Source of the DNA: Canna indica
Lineage: Eukaryota > Streptophyta > Magnoliopsida > Zingiberales > Cannaceae
Length of the DNA: 64,000 bases
Assembly (NCBI GenBank): GCA_034359265.1
Contig: CP136894.1
Coordinates: forward strand, 32,952,501-33,016,500
Reading direction: 5' to 3'
Part shown: piece after piece, positions 11,771 through 22,637 of the stretch
Numbering within the stretch: position 1 is the first letter of the stretch
Layout: every line of letters begins with the position of its first letter
Program-made: the position numbers and the translations under genes
Notes under the pieces: model-generated
Database searches by the model: none
Told to the model about the DNA's origin: nothing
Seen by the model: the letters and a program-made list of their open reading frames with translations, nothing else

Positions 11771-12830
11771 TGCACGGATGCCTCATCGCCCTCTTGGTTC
11801 ATAGCAAACACCCATGCAGTGGGCCTCTCTGAACCACCAGCTCACTGGCCTCCTCCCTGAGTCTGACCCCTTTGACCTACGTACGGAACCCACTGACATA
11901 GGTGTCTTTCCTCTGGTCTGATCAGGCTGCTGACTGCCCTAGCAAGGATAATCCTTTCTGAAATATCTAATCTGCCCACAAGCTAAAACATACCTCTGAA
12001 CTTCCCCAGCAAGCCCCCTAGTGCCTCCTATGACATCTATTACACTGGTACAGCCCAGATCTCCGCTGCAAACCTCTAGATGATGCCCCTAGTCCTGAAC
12101 CCATGTGGCCTCTAGAATTGTTATGACCTCCGCCCTGCGGCGACTCCGCTGTCCTAGGAGTACCCTCAGATTGAGCTGGCTGACCCCCTGAGTGTTGGGA
12201 CCGAAACTTTTTCTTCTAAGGTCCATCATGATTGTTTGTTGGTACTAGTGCCTCCTTCCGAAGCACCTCATCAACGACCCGGGAAAATAAAGTCTCCTCC
12301 TTGTAATGGATCAATCTGGTGATCTGTGGCCTCAATCCCTCAACAAACCTCTTGACCCTAGCGGTCTCTGTGGCTACCAAGGTGGGATGGTACTTCGAGA
12401 GCCGAGTGAACTCCATCTCATAATCTGTCAATGTCGTACTACCTGTCTAGCGTAGTAGCTCAAATTCTTTCGCCCGCCTGTCCCGGACGCTCAGCGGCAG
12501 GTACTTCTCCACAATAGCAGCTCTAAACTCCTCCCAGGTATGGGGTGGTGCATTTGCTGCTATGCGGTCCCTCCAGGTGTGAAACCAATCCTTAGCTGGT
12601 ACTCTCAGCTATAACCCGATCAATCGAGCAGTCGTCTCAAAAGAACAACCAAGCTCCCTGCACAGCTCATAGCAATCTCCCAAGAAACTAGTGACCTCCA
12701 CCCGCTGATCTATCCCTGTATACTCCAGTGGCCTGAATGCAATAAAATCTGGGAGATTGCGCTGAGGTGCACACTTAACAGATCTTATTAAATAAGATCT
12801 GCTAAATAAAATCTGCATATATAACGATGT
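11771..12830 (-). pseudogene. Gypsy A gag
   Basis: Matches the gag of gypsy B in fragments: VEVTSFLGDCYELCRELGCS (12700), TDYEMEFTRLSKYHPTLVAT and FVEGLRPQI (12420-12330), then a broken zinc-knuckle region at 12000-11900. The start is lost: upstream of PDFIAFRPLEYTG the sequence turns into unrelated A+T-rich DNA with a 19-bp direct repeat. Several frameshifts separate the pieces. The normal role is the nucleocapsid of virus-like particles. Confidence 0.78.
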
Positions 12831-12932
12831 GCACCTCGAATCACCAAAAATAAATTATCAAAATTTAAACAATTCAATTCACCCTAAGCCATTAAATAAA
12901 TAAACCACAAGTCGCGCTGAGGTGCACACTTA
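12759..12932. repeat. Small palindromic insertion flanked by a 19-bp direct repeat
   Basis: GCGCTGAGGTGCACACTTA occurs at 12759-12777 and again at 12914-12932. Just inside the first copy is a perfect 23-bp palindrome (12779-12801, arms CAGATCTTATT/AATAAGATCTG). GTGCACCTCG at 12830 pairs with the gaggtgcac of the repeat. It sits where the gag start of gypsy A should be. Confidence 0.7.
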
Positions 12933-13028
12933 GCCCATTGATCTCATTGCATACCCCTACCGTATACTGACAAGCTAGCAATGCCCTATACGATGACAAC
13001 TCTAGGTCGTAGACATACCAAACCATAT

Positions 13029-13040
13029 GCTCTGATACCA
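13029..13040 (-). promoter_or_regulatory. Primer-binding site of gypsy A
   Basis: Minus strand TGGTATCAGAGC, the standard plant LTR-retrotransposon site complementary to initiator tRNA-Met. It lies 4 bases from the start of TR-GAG 1. Before that insertion it would have followed the TGACA end of the LTR now at 19561. Confidence 0.8.
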
Positions 13041-13044
13041 CATT

Positions 13045-14560
13045 TGTAGACGAAATGGCAACACTAGAGGGGGGGTGAATAGTGTGTTTACTAATTCAAT
13101 TAGCCTAAATTCTGATTTTAATCATTTTCTTGATTAGATAGGCTAAGCACGATTGAATGATTAGATGTGCAAGCTATAAATGATAAAGCAATAAAGCACA
13201 ACCAAATATAACAATTCAAACACGGTAATTTATAGTGGTTCGGCCCCAATGCCTACTCCACTACCTAAGCACCCCGCTTAGGATTTTCAAACTAGTTTCA
13301 CTAGATTAAATCGGTTTCCCTTACACAGACGACTTTGCACCGGAAGGTCTCCGCTCTCCAAACGAAAGTACTTCCACACCCGAAAGCATCCCGCCTTCCT
13401 ACTGAGAGCACTTTCCCACCTCAACCTAAGGACAACTCGACTTAATCCTAGTAAAACTACGTTTAATTACACCGGTGGATTTAAACCTCAAACACAGGCT
13501 ACCACCCAATTTCAAGACCTAACAATCCTAGGTCTTCACACAAATCCAAAAATAGTTCAAATAACAGTTAAAATTACAATTGAAAAAAGCTTAATATAAA
13601 ACCAAAGAATCGTGCTCTTTTCAAGCCTTGGAGCCTCCAACTCGCCAGAAGATAGATCTCAAAATCAATTCGCGAGTTGAGCCCAGTGTGTGCGCTTGAA
13701 GAAGATGTCCGCGGAAAGAAACAGAGCGCAAGCAATTGATCTTTTGGAAGGATCAAATCTCTCTTAATATTACTCAATAAAATCTATAAAAAATCAGAGA
13801 GAGAGGTTAAATGAGATAGGTGAGGTATATTTATACCCTCACGAAGAAACGGCAGCTCAACGGATAAAAAACTATCCATTACAGACGGTCGGTCGAATGA
13901 TCGGTCGACCGATCGATCGACCGCTCAATGCGACCGCTGCCTGATCTCTTAGTGTGGTCGATCGACGAGTCGACCGCCCAAATGCAAGAACTCATGATCC
14001 CACATTCGGTCGACCAGTCGATCGACCAATGCGAGTTGCATCTTCGGCTATCCTCAGGTCGGTCGACCGACAGAGCTACTGCCCATTTTAGGCTTCGATC
14101 GATCGACCGCCCGGTCGATCGAAGTATCTACTGCCCGCTTTTGGCAGTGTTCGGTCGAACAAATTAGCTACTGCCAATTACTTACACTATTTGGTCGACC
14201 TCTCGGTCGATCGAACCTAGGCTGAAATTTATTTCTCAGTCAATTTTCTTCCGCGCTTTGTTTCCAGGTTTCGGCTTTCAACGACCATCAACTTGGAGAG
14301 TTTTCATGTGATCCCTGAGCTCGTCCAAGACGTCTTTGGTGCACTCATCGAGCTTCGAGAAATTCCCTCGACGAACCCGAGTGCGATGATCAATGTCCTT
14401 CCGATTTATCGATTTCTCCGATTTATCCGATCGAGGACATCGAATGCTACCTGATATGGAACCTGAAATTGATTTCTCACCGAAATATTAGTTTCATGTT
14501 TGTTAACATCAAAATCGATATTAAGAGATTAACACCAAGGTTGAAAACCTAAAGCTAACA
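13045..14560 (-). repeat. TR-GAG 1 3' LTR
   Basis: 1516 bp, same length as the partner LTR at 18041-19556, with plus-strand ends TGTAGACGAAATGG and GCTAACA. Minus-strand order: TGTTAGC start, palindrome array, TATA box (GGGTATAAATATACC near 13827-13840), then the R/U5 part. The terminal TGTTAG differs from the partner's TGTTGG by one base. Confidence 0.9.
13886..14215. repeat. Palindrome array in U3 of TR-GAG 1 3' LTR
   Basis: About seven blocks of 20-30 bp built from TCGGTCGACCGA and TCGATCGA, for example the near-perfect palindrome at 14096-14126, separated by spacers that repeat CTACTGCC. G+C and CpG content stand out sharply from the A+T-rich element. The array ends about 50 bp upstream (minus strand) of the TATA box. 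Confidence 0.9.
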
Positions 14561-14574
14561 ATCTCCCCCTTTTT
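14561..14574 (-). promoter_or_regulatory. Polypurine tract of TR-GAG 1
   Basis: Minus strand AAAAAGGGGGAGAT directly abuts the 3' LTR start, the position of the plus-strand DNA primer. Confidence 0.88.
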
Positions 14575-16554
14575 GATAATAACAAACATCCTTAAGAAAA
14601 TATAATATTCAAAGCATAAAGGATATCAACTAAGGGATTTCTCCCCCTATGAACATGCATATCTATAAAATAGACTCCCCCTATCTATATGCATGGATAT
14701 ACTATATTTTCCTCCCATTTACTCATTTACTCATGATTTTTCAAATTTACTCATGATACCTAACATGAGTAAATCTAAACATGTTCCCCAAATATGGATT
14801 GAAAATAAGACCTTTAAGTTAACTTGGTTCAAAAGAGATTTTCATGAATTAACCTCTATTGTCATTTTATCCATATCCATATTAATTTTTCATTCTAAAT
14901 GCATGGAAACATGTCATACCTATTCCTAAACATGTTTATGAAGTTTTGGACTTAAAATGAAATGTCTTAGTCGATTTGTTGACTTGGGTCAAACTTCTGA
15001 AGCTTAAGTCCTCTAAATTGACTTAGTTTTTAATTTGCTCAATCTCTTATGAATTTTCAATTTTAAGCAAATTACAACTAATCATTAACACACATAAACA
15101 TGTTCATCAAATTTTCAACTTAAGATGAAGTCTCTAAAGAAAAGTATTAACCTAGTTCAATTTCATAAATATCATGATATCATGAGATGAGCTAAGTTAT
15201 CAAGATTTTTCTTACTCAAGAATATTTAAATATTTATCATGCAAAATCAATCATGAGTATATAGAGACATCATTAAAGCATGAATATTCAAGAATTATAT
15301 TAAGATTTTTTTTTAAAATGAATTCATACCTCTTTCAATAGAATTTTGCCAAACTTGCCAAACTTGCCAAAATATTCAAGTATCATACTAAGGTTTCTGC
15401 AAAATTAAATTCATATCTTATTCTTAGAAAAATTGCCCAACTTTTCATTTCATTTTTCATTTTCTTTTAGATAGCATTGCCTTTCATTAACATTCACAAC
15501 TTGCAAGTGGACTTCATTAGTAGCATAATGAAATAATATGCCTACTAGCAAGCTAACATACTAAATAGAAAAGGTTCAATACAAAGTTTCATTAAAAAAA
15601 TTTAAACTTATGCTAGATAGAAAAGATTCATTTCAATGAGGATATCATGATATCAAAATGAATCTAAGGAGATCTTAGGATGTGAAACATTTGAGGAATA
15701 AGATCTCTAACCATGTTAAACTAGTTTGGACTTAAAGGAATGTCTCTAATAGAAGGTATCAACCTAGAGCAAGTTTCATTCAATGAAATTTTACCTAAGT
15801 GCTAAAATTTTACCTACTCACGAGAATTCAAGTGTTTAGCATGAAATTCTAATCATGAGTATTGAGACATTATTTAATCTTAAGCATTAAGGTATAACAT
15901 TAAGATTTTGAATTTATCAAAGTTATACCTTATACTTGAGAATTTAGCCAAACTAATCTTTTTCTTTTCAATTTCTAAAGCCTTCCATTTTATCATAACT
16001 TGCAAGCAATATTAGGATACCAAATGTAGGATAATGAGAATATAATTACTAGCAAGTTATCAAACTAAGTAGCAAAGAGAGGGATCAATTATCGATATCA
16101 AAATCTACTTTGCTAAATAGTTTCAAATTCGTTTTAAAATAAAATCGAGTGATATCAAAATAAATTTTAAGAGATCACAAACGAAATATAAGTGAAAATA
16201 TGATCTCCAACCCTCCCTATTGGTTGAAAACCAAAAGACCACAATAAGCCTACGATTTAGAACTGCAAGGTCGCTTAGGCCCATTACAGGGCACTTAGGT
16301 CTCCGAGGAGACCTCGAAATCAAAAAAAATAAAAAATCATTTCCAAAGAACTCTTTTACAAGAGCGGGGGAAAACAACTCAAGTTAAACATGTATCATAA
16401 CTCCAACTTAATTAAAGCAAGCCAAAGTAAGGAGATGATACCAAATTATTTGATGCCAATTTTACCTAAGGCATCTAGGTGAAAGCTTGAAGTTGCAACC
16501 ATAAAAAGATTCTTCATTCAACTCTTTGGTCAACTTCAACACGTCATCAATCTT
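14575..16554 (-). other. Non-coding internal region of TR-GAG 1
   Basis: About 2 kb, strongly A+T-rich, no frame longer than about 80 codons and no recognisable domain. Scattered ATGAGTA/TACTCAT words and diverged internal repeats (for example around 15100-15300 and 15700-15900, each with 'gacttaa', 'atcatgagta' and 'gacat') suggest an internally duplicated spacer. The same region, longer, follows gag in the chimera at 38318-41552. Confidence 0.65.
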
Positions 16555-17973
16555 TCACCCTTGTGTGGTAGCTCCCCCTACAATAGAAGATGAGATATTT
16601 GGTACCCAAATGGCTTTGGGCCCTTGGGGGTTAGATGGTCTAGGAATCCAAAGTGTCTTAGCACCACTTGGATTTCTTTTGAATGCACAATCATGAATAG
16701 CATGACCATATATACCACAACAAAAATAATGTCCATGAAACTTTTTCTTTTCATTTTTAACATGGACATGAGATTTATTTTTAGAATGCTTATCATGTGA
16801 AACATGATGAGTATGAGCATTCTTAAAGGAGATATTTTTCTTTTGAGGTTTTCTAAAAGAGACATTTTGATTCTTAGAATTACAAGAGGAAGTATTTACT
16901 TTCCTACTCAAAGTCAACATCTCATTTTTCACATCATTCATGGATTTGTGCAAAGCATGCACTTGAGATTTCAACATGTTATTTTCAACTTTCAATTTTT
17001 CATTTTCAAGTTTGAAATCATTTTTCAAATCATTACTCCTAAGTTTCAATTTTTATTTCAAACATTCATTTTCATTTTTCAAGTCTTTTACCTCACTTTT
17101 TAAATTCTCAATTTCAAGCTTAAAATCATCATGGCAAGATACATTTGTACTGGTATTCAATTTTTCATTCTCTAGTTCATACACATGAGAACTAAGCCTT
17201 AAGTTTTCTTTCTTTAACTTTTTATTTTCTTTATCCTTTTTAATCATGAAGGCATACATGATTTTGTACTCATCCATCAATTCATCAAAATCATCATAAC
17301 TAGATGAGTTAATACTATCATTATTATTAACATGACTAGAAGGAGAGGTGTTTACCTCATTGTTATCATTCATGAGGCATTCTTTTAAGATGGCTTCATC
17401 GTCATGGTAAGAGGATGTTTCACTTAAGTAAGATGATGATGTGGAAGCGTTTGACCTCTTCTTTGCCTTGTTCTTCATGGAAGGGCAATTTTTCCTCACA
17501 TGCCCTTTTTCTTTGCACAAGTGGCAAATTACCTTTCTCTTCCGGCTTTTAGAATTGCTTCTTTGACTTGAAGCACTATGGGCATCAAAATTTAGATTAG
17601 TAGTAGGTGAGTGACCATTGTCATCACCACCTTCATCAAAAGTAGTAATCTCTTCCATTTTTGCAAAATCATATAGCATGTTTAATGTTGCCCAGATATC
17701 AAATTCGGAAGAACAATGCATGACTTTTTCAAAGATGTTATTTTCTAAGGAACAATATAAGCAATTTGTTGCCTTAGCATTTAGTTCAAACCTATTAATT
17801 TGTTCTTGAGTCCATGCATTCATTTTTTCTTTAGGTTCTATGTATTTTGATTTTACCATATTAAAAACACCTAAGCCTTGAGTCTTTAAGAATGTATACA
17901 TTCTTCCTTTCCAAAGACCAAAGTTTGACTCATCGAACCTAGGGGGTATAGACACTACCGACTCTAGAGTCAT
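16555..17973 (-). pseudogene. TR-GAG 1 gag (nucleocapsid), one nonsense codon
   Basis: A 473-codon frame with one TAA (17053-17055). The N-terminal part (residues 1-100: PPRFDESNFGLWKGRMYTFL, WTQEQINRFELNAKATNC) is the DUF4219/UBN2-type copia gag. Residues about 165-180 are a CCHC knuckle, CHLCKEKGHVRKNCP. Then come a serine/asparagine-rich stretch and a long coiled coil rich in K, E, L and N. Near the C-terminus is a second knuckle-like motif, YFCCGIYGHAIHDC, which lacks the first cysteine, and KTLWIPRPSNPQGPKAIWVP, a motif that in SIRE/Maximus precedes the protease. The protein ends soon after (GGATTQG) with no protease. The likely role is RNA packaging in particles supplied by a partner element. 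Confidence 0.88.
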
Positions 17974-18026
17974 TTCAAGATCGAGACTAGATGTAGAGGA
18001 GACGGTGAAATCTCAATCCACGACCT

Positions 18027-18038
18027 GCTCTGATACCA
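18027..18038 (-). promoter_or_regulatory. Primer-binding site of TR-GAG 1
   Basis: Minus strand TGGTATCAGAGC, two bases after the end of the 5' LTR (TCTACA). Same tRNA-iMet site as in the copia and gypsy elements here. Confidence 0.9.
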
Positions 18039-18040
18039 AA

Positions 18041-19556
18041 TGTAGACGAAATGGCAACACTAGAGGGGGGTGAATAGTGTGTTTACTAATCTTTTTGCCT
18101 AAATTCTGGTTTAAATTATTTTCTTGATTAGATAGGGTAAGCACGATTGAATGATTAGATGCGGAAGCTATAAATGATAAAGCAATAAAACACAACCAAA
18201 TATAACAATGCAAACATGATAATTTTTAGTGGTTCGGCCCCAATGCCTACTCCACTACCTAAGCACCCCGCTTAGGATTTCCAAACTTGTTTCACTAGAT
18301 TAAATCGGTTTCCCTTACACAGAGGACTTTGCACCAGAATGTCTCCGCTCTCCAAATGAAGGCACTTCCACACCCGGAAGTATCCCGCCTTCCTACCGAG
18401 AGCACTTTCCCACCTCAACCTAAGGACAACTCAACTTAATCCTAGTAAAACTACGTTTAATTACACCGGTGGATTTAAACCTCAAACACAGGCTACCACC
18501 CAATATCAAGACCTAACAATCTTAGGTCTTCACATAAATCCAAAAACAATTCAAATAACAATTAAAATTACAATTGAAAAGAGCTTAAAATAAAACCAAG
18601 GAATCGTGCTTTTTTCAAGCCTTGGAGCCTCCAACTCGTCAGAATATAGATTTCAAATCAATTCCCGAGTTGAGCCCAGCGTGTGCGCTTGAAGAAGATG
18701 TTCGCGGAAAGAAACAGAGCGCAAGCAGATGATCTTTTGGAAGGCTCAAATCTCTCTTAATATTACTCAATAAAATCTATAAAAAATCAGAGAGAGAGGT
18801 TAAATGAGATAGGTGAGGTATATTTACACCCTCACGAAGAAATGGCAGCTCAACGGATAAAAAACTATCTGTTACAGATGGTCGGTCGAATGGTCGGTCG
18901 ACCGATCGATCGATCGCTAAATGCGACCGCGGCCTAATCTCTCTGTGCGGTCGACCCACGGGTCGACCGTCCAGACACAAGAACTCGTGATCCCACATTC
19001 GGTCGACTAGTCGGTCGACCGAGGCGAGTTGCATCTTCGGCTATACGCAGGTCAGTCGACCGACATAACTACTGCCCATTTTGGGCTTCGATCGATCGAC
19101 CGCACGGTCGATCGAAGTAGCTACTGCCCGCTTTTGGCAGTGTTCGGTCAACCGACCGATCGACCGAATTGGCTACTGCCAATTACATACACTATTCCGT
19201 TGATCGCCCAGTCGACCGAACCTAGGCTAAAATTTATTTCTCCGTCGATTTTCTTCCGCGCTTTGTTTCGAGTTTCCGGCTTTCAACGACCATCAACTTG
19301 GAGAGCTTTCATGTGATCTTTGAGCTCGACCAAGACGTCTTTGGTGCACTCGCCGAGCTTCGAGAAATTCCCTCGACTAACCCGAGCGCGACGATCAATG
19401 TCCTTCCGATTTATCGATTTATTCGATCGAGGACATCGAACGCTACCTGATATGGAACCTGAAACTGATTTCTCACCGAAATATTAGTTCCATGTTTGTT
19501 ATCATCAAAACCGAGATTAAGAGATTAAGACCAATGTTGAAAATCTAAAGCCAACA
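18041..19556 (-). repeat. TR-GAG 1 5' LTR
   Basis: 1516 bp, ends TGTTGGC...TCTACA on the minus strand. It carries the palindrome array (18878-19225) and a weaker TATA-like GTGTAAATATACC near 18820. By eye it differs from the 3' LTR at a modest number of positions, mostly transitions, indicating a fairly recent insertion. Confidence 0.9.
18878..19225. repeat. Palindrome array in U3 of TR-GAG 1 5' LTR
   Basis: Same block order as 13886-14215, with variations inside blocks (e.g. ggtcggtcgaccgatcgatcgatcgc and ttcggtcaaccgaccgatcgaccgaa). The spacers are better conserved between the two LTRs than the centres of the palindromes. Confidence 0.9.
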
Positions 19557-19964
19557 ACATTGTCACGTCCCAAGTTCAAGGTCACGCGACTGGCCAGTGT
19601 ATACGTGCCTATACCCCGCAGCCTAACCCAAGCACATGTCAACTCATAAAATAGCGGAATAAACAACAACTTTTGTTAAATAAAAGAACCAAAACATATT
19701 TTTATTTCAAAACATCAAAGTTTTTAATAAATAGCTCAAGTGCAAAAATAAATAAATCGAAGAGCAACAGTTCTTTAATAAATAAAAGATTGAATAAAAA
19801 GATGAATGTCCCCATGGGACTACAACTCCAAATACCAAAACAACAGTGCATGACTACCTACTACAGACTCGACTACGACCTCTAACTAGGATTGCTATGA
19901 GATCATGTGGCTCCTCTTCCCTCCAGCTGCGCCAAGTGCTCCAGCCCACCTCACCAATCAGGCT

Positions 19965-21517
19965 CTGCAAAACAAAACAACTACAATGGATGAGTTCAAA
20001 GAACTCAGTGAGCGGTTCTACCGACACCCACAATAAAACAGCACAGAGATAAGCAATAGTATAATATCCAACTCTATAGGAATAAGGTCACGAAACTGTG
20101 ACTAGCTATCAGGCCATCTGTCCACTACCTGCCCGAAGGCAGCCAACACCCATATGGTGAAGAACAACATGCCTAAGCCTACCAAGCCCTAAGGCAACAA
20201 CACATACTAGGATAATTGGGAAGGCTCTCTGAACTTATCCTAGTAGGGACAATCGAGAAAGGCCCTCCGAACTTGCTCGATGATACGCGTAGGGACAATC
20301 GAGATTCGCCCATCCGAACTTGCCTCTTTAAGATATCATAGGAGTAATTGGGTAGGCCCTCCGAACTTATTCCTTAATAAACCACCTTGGGGATAATCGG
20401 GAAAGGCCCTCCGAACTTGTTCTACGGGTTGGGAATTAGCCATCCAACCTCCCGGGCTTAGCCCGCAATCTGGTTCCTCTACGAGCCTCTCCGCCATTCA
20501 CAAAGATATGACGCACCATGACCTAAGTCATGACTCTCCTATGGTGTCTTAGGGGTGATCCTATTGGAAAGTGTCTCAACACTCCAAACCCGACCCCAAC
20601 TCCTAGACCCGTAATGTCATAAACTCGTGTGGTTTTATTTCATGCATAAACTTCTCATGTTGGTTTATAACAAATTATGCTAACCCATTTCCCAATTTTA
20701 ATTATACAATTAAAATTTACTTCACCACAATTAGGGTTTTGTTTTAGCTTACTGTTCTTCCGGAAACTGATATATCTAATCCGAATCTGGTCTCCAGAGT
20801 GTGTCCTGTGTTTCCAAACTATATTTTTTGGTCGAAACGATAGGTTACATGACTATATTCAGAGTAACACACACACCACAACAAGCAATCTAAAAACAAC
20901 ACAGATTCATCATCTCAGCATAAAATTCCAGCAACATTCAATTTTCAGCATATCATGGAATTAAATTCAAAAATTAACAAAAATTAAATCCTTAATTATC
21001 ATTAGGACAGAATACTAATCTCAAGATTAATTTCACAGATTTCATGCTTATTAATCAAAATTAACAAAAATCTACAACACCTTAATCAAGAAACAAACAT
21101 CAAGATTAAGAACCCCTTCCCAAGAATCCCCATGGCATAAATATCAAGATCTTGATCCGATAACATGATTTCTATCCAAAGCACAGATTTAAATCTAAAG
21201 CATGCAATCCATAAATCAAGAACCTATTTAGGTAAAGAAATCAAGATTTGCACATCAAGGTAACAAGAATGCTCATTCGGGCATTTGATCAAACACCTTG
21301 AGGGCAACCCCGATTTCCCCCTTGGCCGAGCACCCGTAGGTTTACCCTAGGGCTGCCGAGCCCCATAGAGGAGAGTTTAGGGCCTTCTCAAGCACAAACC
21401 ACAAGAAAACACAGCAAGAACTCGAGAAATCATTGAAACAAATCAAGAACGGTAAGCTGCCAAGAACGGCTTCAAGAATTCGAAGAAATCCCAAAGAGAG
21501 AGGGTAAAACCACTCAC
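19965..21517 (-). other. Putative leader intron in gypsy A LTR
   Basis: Minus strand TAG|GTGAGTGG at 21517 and a pyrimidine-rich TTGTTTTGTTTTGCAG ending at 19965 bound 1553 bp. Both sites and their spacing recur in two other LTRs of this group. Splicing is inferred, not shown. Confidence 0.45.
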
Positions 21518-21811
21518 CTAGATTTGGATAAATGATTAGAAGAGAACCTCGGACAACGGCCCTCGAATCGGCTTCAAGAAACTCGGATCGATTCAAAGAA
21601 AAGAGAAGGGGGCGGTGGCGGCTCACTCCAAGCCACCGGCTTGGAGAGAGGGAGAGAAAGGGGCTGGCCTGGCTGGCTTGGCTCCAAAGGAAAGGAAGCA
21701 GGAGAGGAAGAAGAGGGAGAGGGCGGCTGGCTCAGGTGGCGGCTGACTTGACGGCTCCAAGCAGGAAAGGGGAGGGGCGGCTGGCGGCTGGCTCCTCTTC
21801 TCAATATCTTG

Positions 21812-21858
21812 TGTGGCTCCAAATAGGGAGCCACAAGCCAATGGGAGGGGGTTTTATA
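21812..21858 (-). promoter_or_regulatory. TATA box and stem-loop of gypsy A LTR
   Basis: Minus-strand TATAAAA (21858-21852) inside a loose GGAGGG/CCCTCC inverted repeat. About 17 bases downstream is a perfect 9-bp stem, TGTGGCTCC pairing with GGAGCCACA around a 6-base loop (21812-21835). Equivalent structures occur in the other two chromovirus LTR loci. Confidence 0.6.
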
Positions 21859-22204
21859 CTCCCTCCTCAACCCTAACCCCTCTAAACCGTTTATCCAACC
21901 CACATTCTACCTCAAGCCGAACCCAAACACGCTAACTTAATTACTTAATTAAACTTATTCTAATCTGATAAGCAATTAAATAAGCACATCCACATAAACA
22001 TAATTAAACAATTAGGCATACACAACATCAAATTGAATAAATTTAACTACTCAGCCTAATTCACATATTTTATATCCTACTTACCCGAGCTCGCAAGCTC
22101 GCACCGGACCATGAGTCGACTCGGCTCGGCCTCACACAAGTCCGTTAGGATAGCAAACACAAACATAAGAGGAAAAATAAAATTAAGATATCTAGGATAT
22201 TACA

Positions 22205-22637
22205 CCAACCAAGTCCAAGTGAAGAAGTTCTAGAGGCTTTGATGTGGTCACCAGTTGCAACTGCTTATGAGACTGCCTTGTATGATTTCCTTCTTGGCAA
22301 GGACCACAAACTAATTTTGGTTATCCTGAAAGTTTAGGGATTCCTCTCACAACTCCAGCATTAACAAGTTTCTTTAGGTCCCTATAATTGACATGACCTA
22401 ACCTTCTGTGCCATAAATTTATATTAGAAGAAATAACTGAAAGACATATTGAAGACTAGGCAATCTTATACCAATTATCTCTAGATCTACTCCCTTCAAG
22501 AATACAATCATCATCTTTATCAAAGACCTTGCAATTGTTTTTGTTGAATTGAACATTTAAATTTTGGTCACACAATTGACTGATACTCACAAGATTGGCC
22601 TTGAGACCATCCACCAGCAGGACATCTTTCAAACTGG
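22205..22637 (-). pseudogene. Copia X GAG-pre-integrase segment
   Basis: Minus-strand SLKDVLLVDGLKANLVSISQ followed by CDQNLNVQFNKNNCKVFD and, after frame changes, the zinc-finger part and KPLELLHLDLVG. It breaks at 22205 where gypsy A inserted (the protein resumes at 8653), and at 22637 where a MITE inserted. Confidence 0.82.

Larger units (their letters stand above)
13045..19556 (-). mobile_element. TR-GAG 1: complete gag-only non-autonomous LTR retrotransposon
   Basis: A 6512-bp element bounded by TSD ACATT (13040-13044 and 19557-19561). Both LTRs are 1516 bp (13045-14560 and 18041-19556). In minus orientation: 5' LTR, PBS, gag (17973-16555), about 2 kb of A+T-rich non-coding DNA, polypurine tract, 3' LTR. 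There is no protease, RT, RNase H or integrase, and no room for them, so it must use enzymes from another element. The gag resembles SIRE/Maximus copia gag. It inserted in the leader of gypsy A, between LTR and PBS. This is the reference copy for the LTR family found at five other places in the window. Confidence 0.92.
8654..22204 (-). mobile_element. Gypsy A: Tekay-like chromovirus with 5' LTR, lacking its 3' LTR
   Basis: The element is flanked by the pentamer CCAAC at 8649-8653 and 22205-22209, inside a copia integrase. Its 5' LTR (19561-22204) ends in TGACA next to a TGGTATCAGAGC PBS (13029-13040), once the element inserted between them (TR-GAG 1) is discounted. Gag, protease, RT, RNase H and integrase follow down to about 8690. 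The 3' LTR is almost wholly missing: only about 40-100 bp separate the end of pol from the TSD. No RNA could be fully reverse-transcribed from this copy. Confidence 0.82.
19561..22204 (-). repeat. Gypsy A 5' LTR
   Basis: About 2644 bp, minus-strand ends TGTAATATCC and CGTGACA. It shares with the LTRs at 46440-48723 and 55431-57799 a TATA region (21852-21858), a stem-loop (21812-21835), a 5' splice-like site GTGAGTGG (21517) and the block GAACCGCTCACTGAGTTC followed by TTTTGCAGAGCC (19965). 19560-20600 holds repeated phrases such as 'aggccctccgaacttg' and 'gggacaatcg'. Confidence 0.85.

Noticed and set aside
13928..14167. Open frames rich in VDRP/DRSI peptides in several LTRs on both strands
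   Set aside because: They are translations of the GGTCGACCGATCGA palindromes; every frame and both strands give similar peptides, and there is no domain or conserved start.
21532..21903. Overlapping plus and minus frames of 72-114 codons in a GC-rich stretch
   Set aside because: Lies inside the gypsy A LTR around purine-rich and GGCTGGC repeats; low complexity, both strands open by chance.
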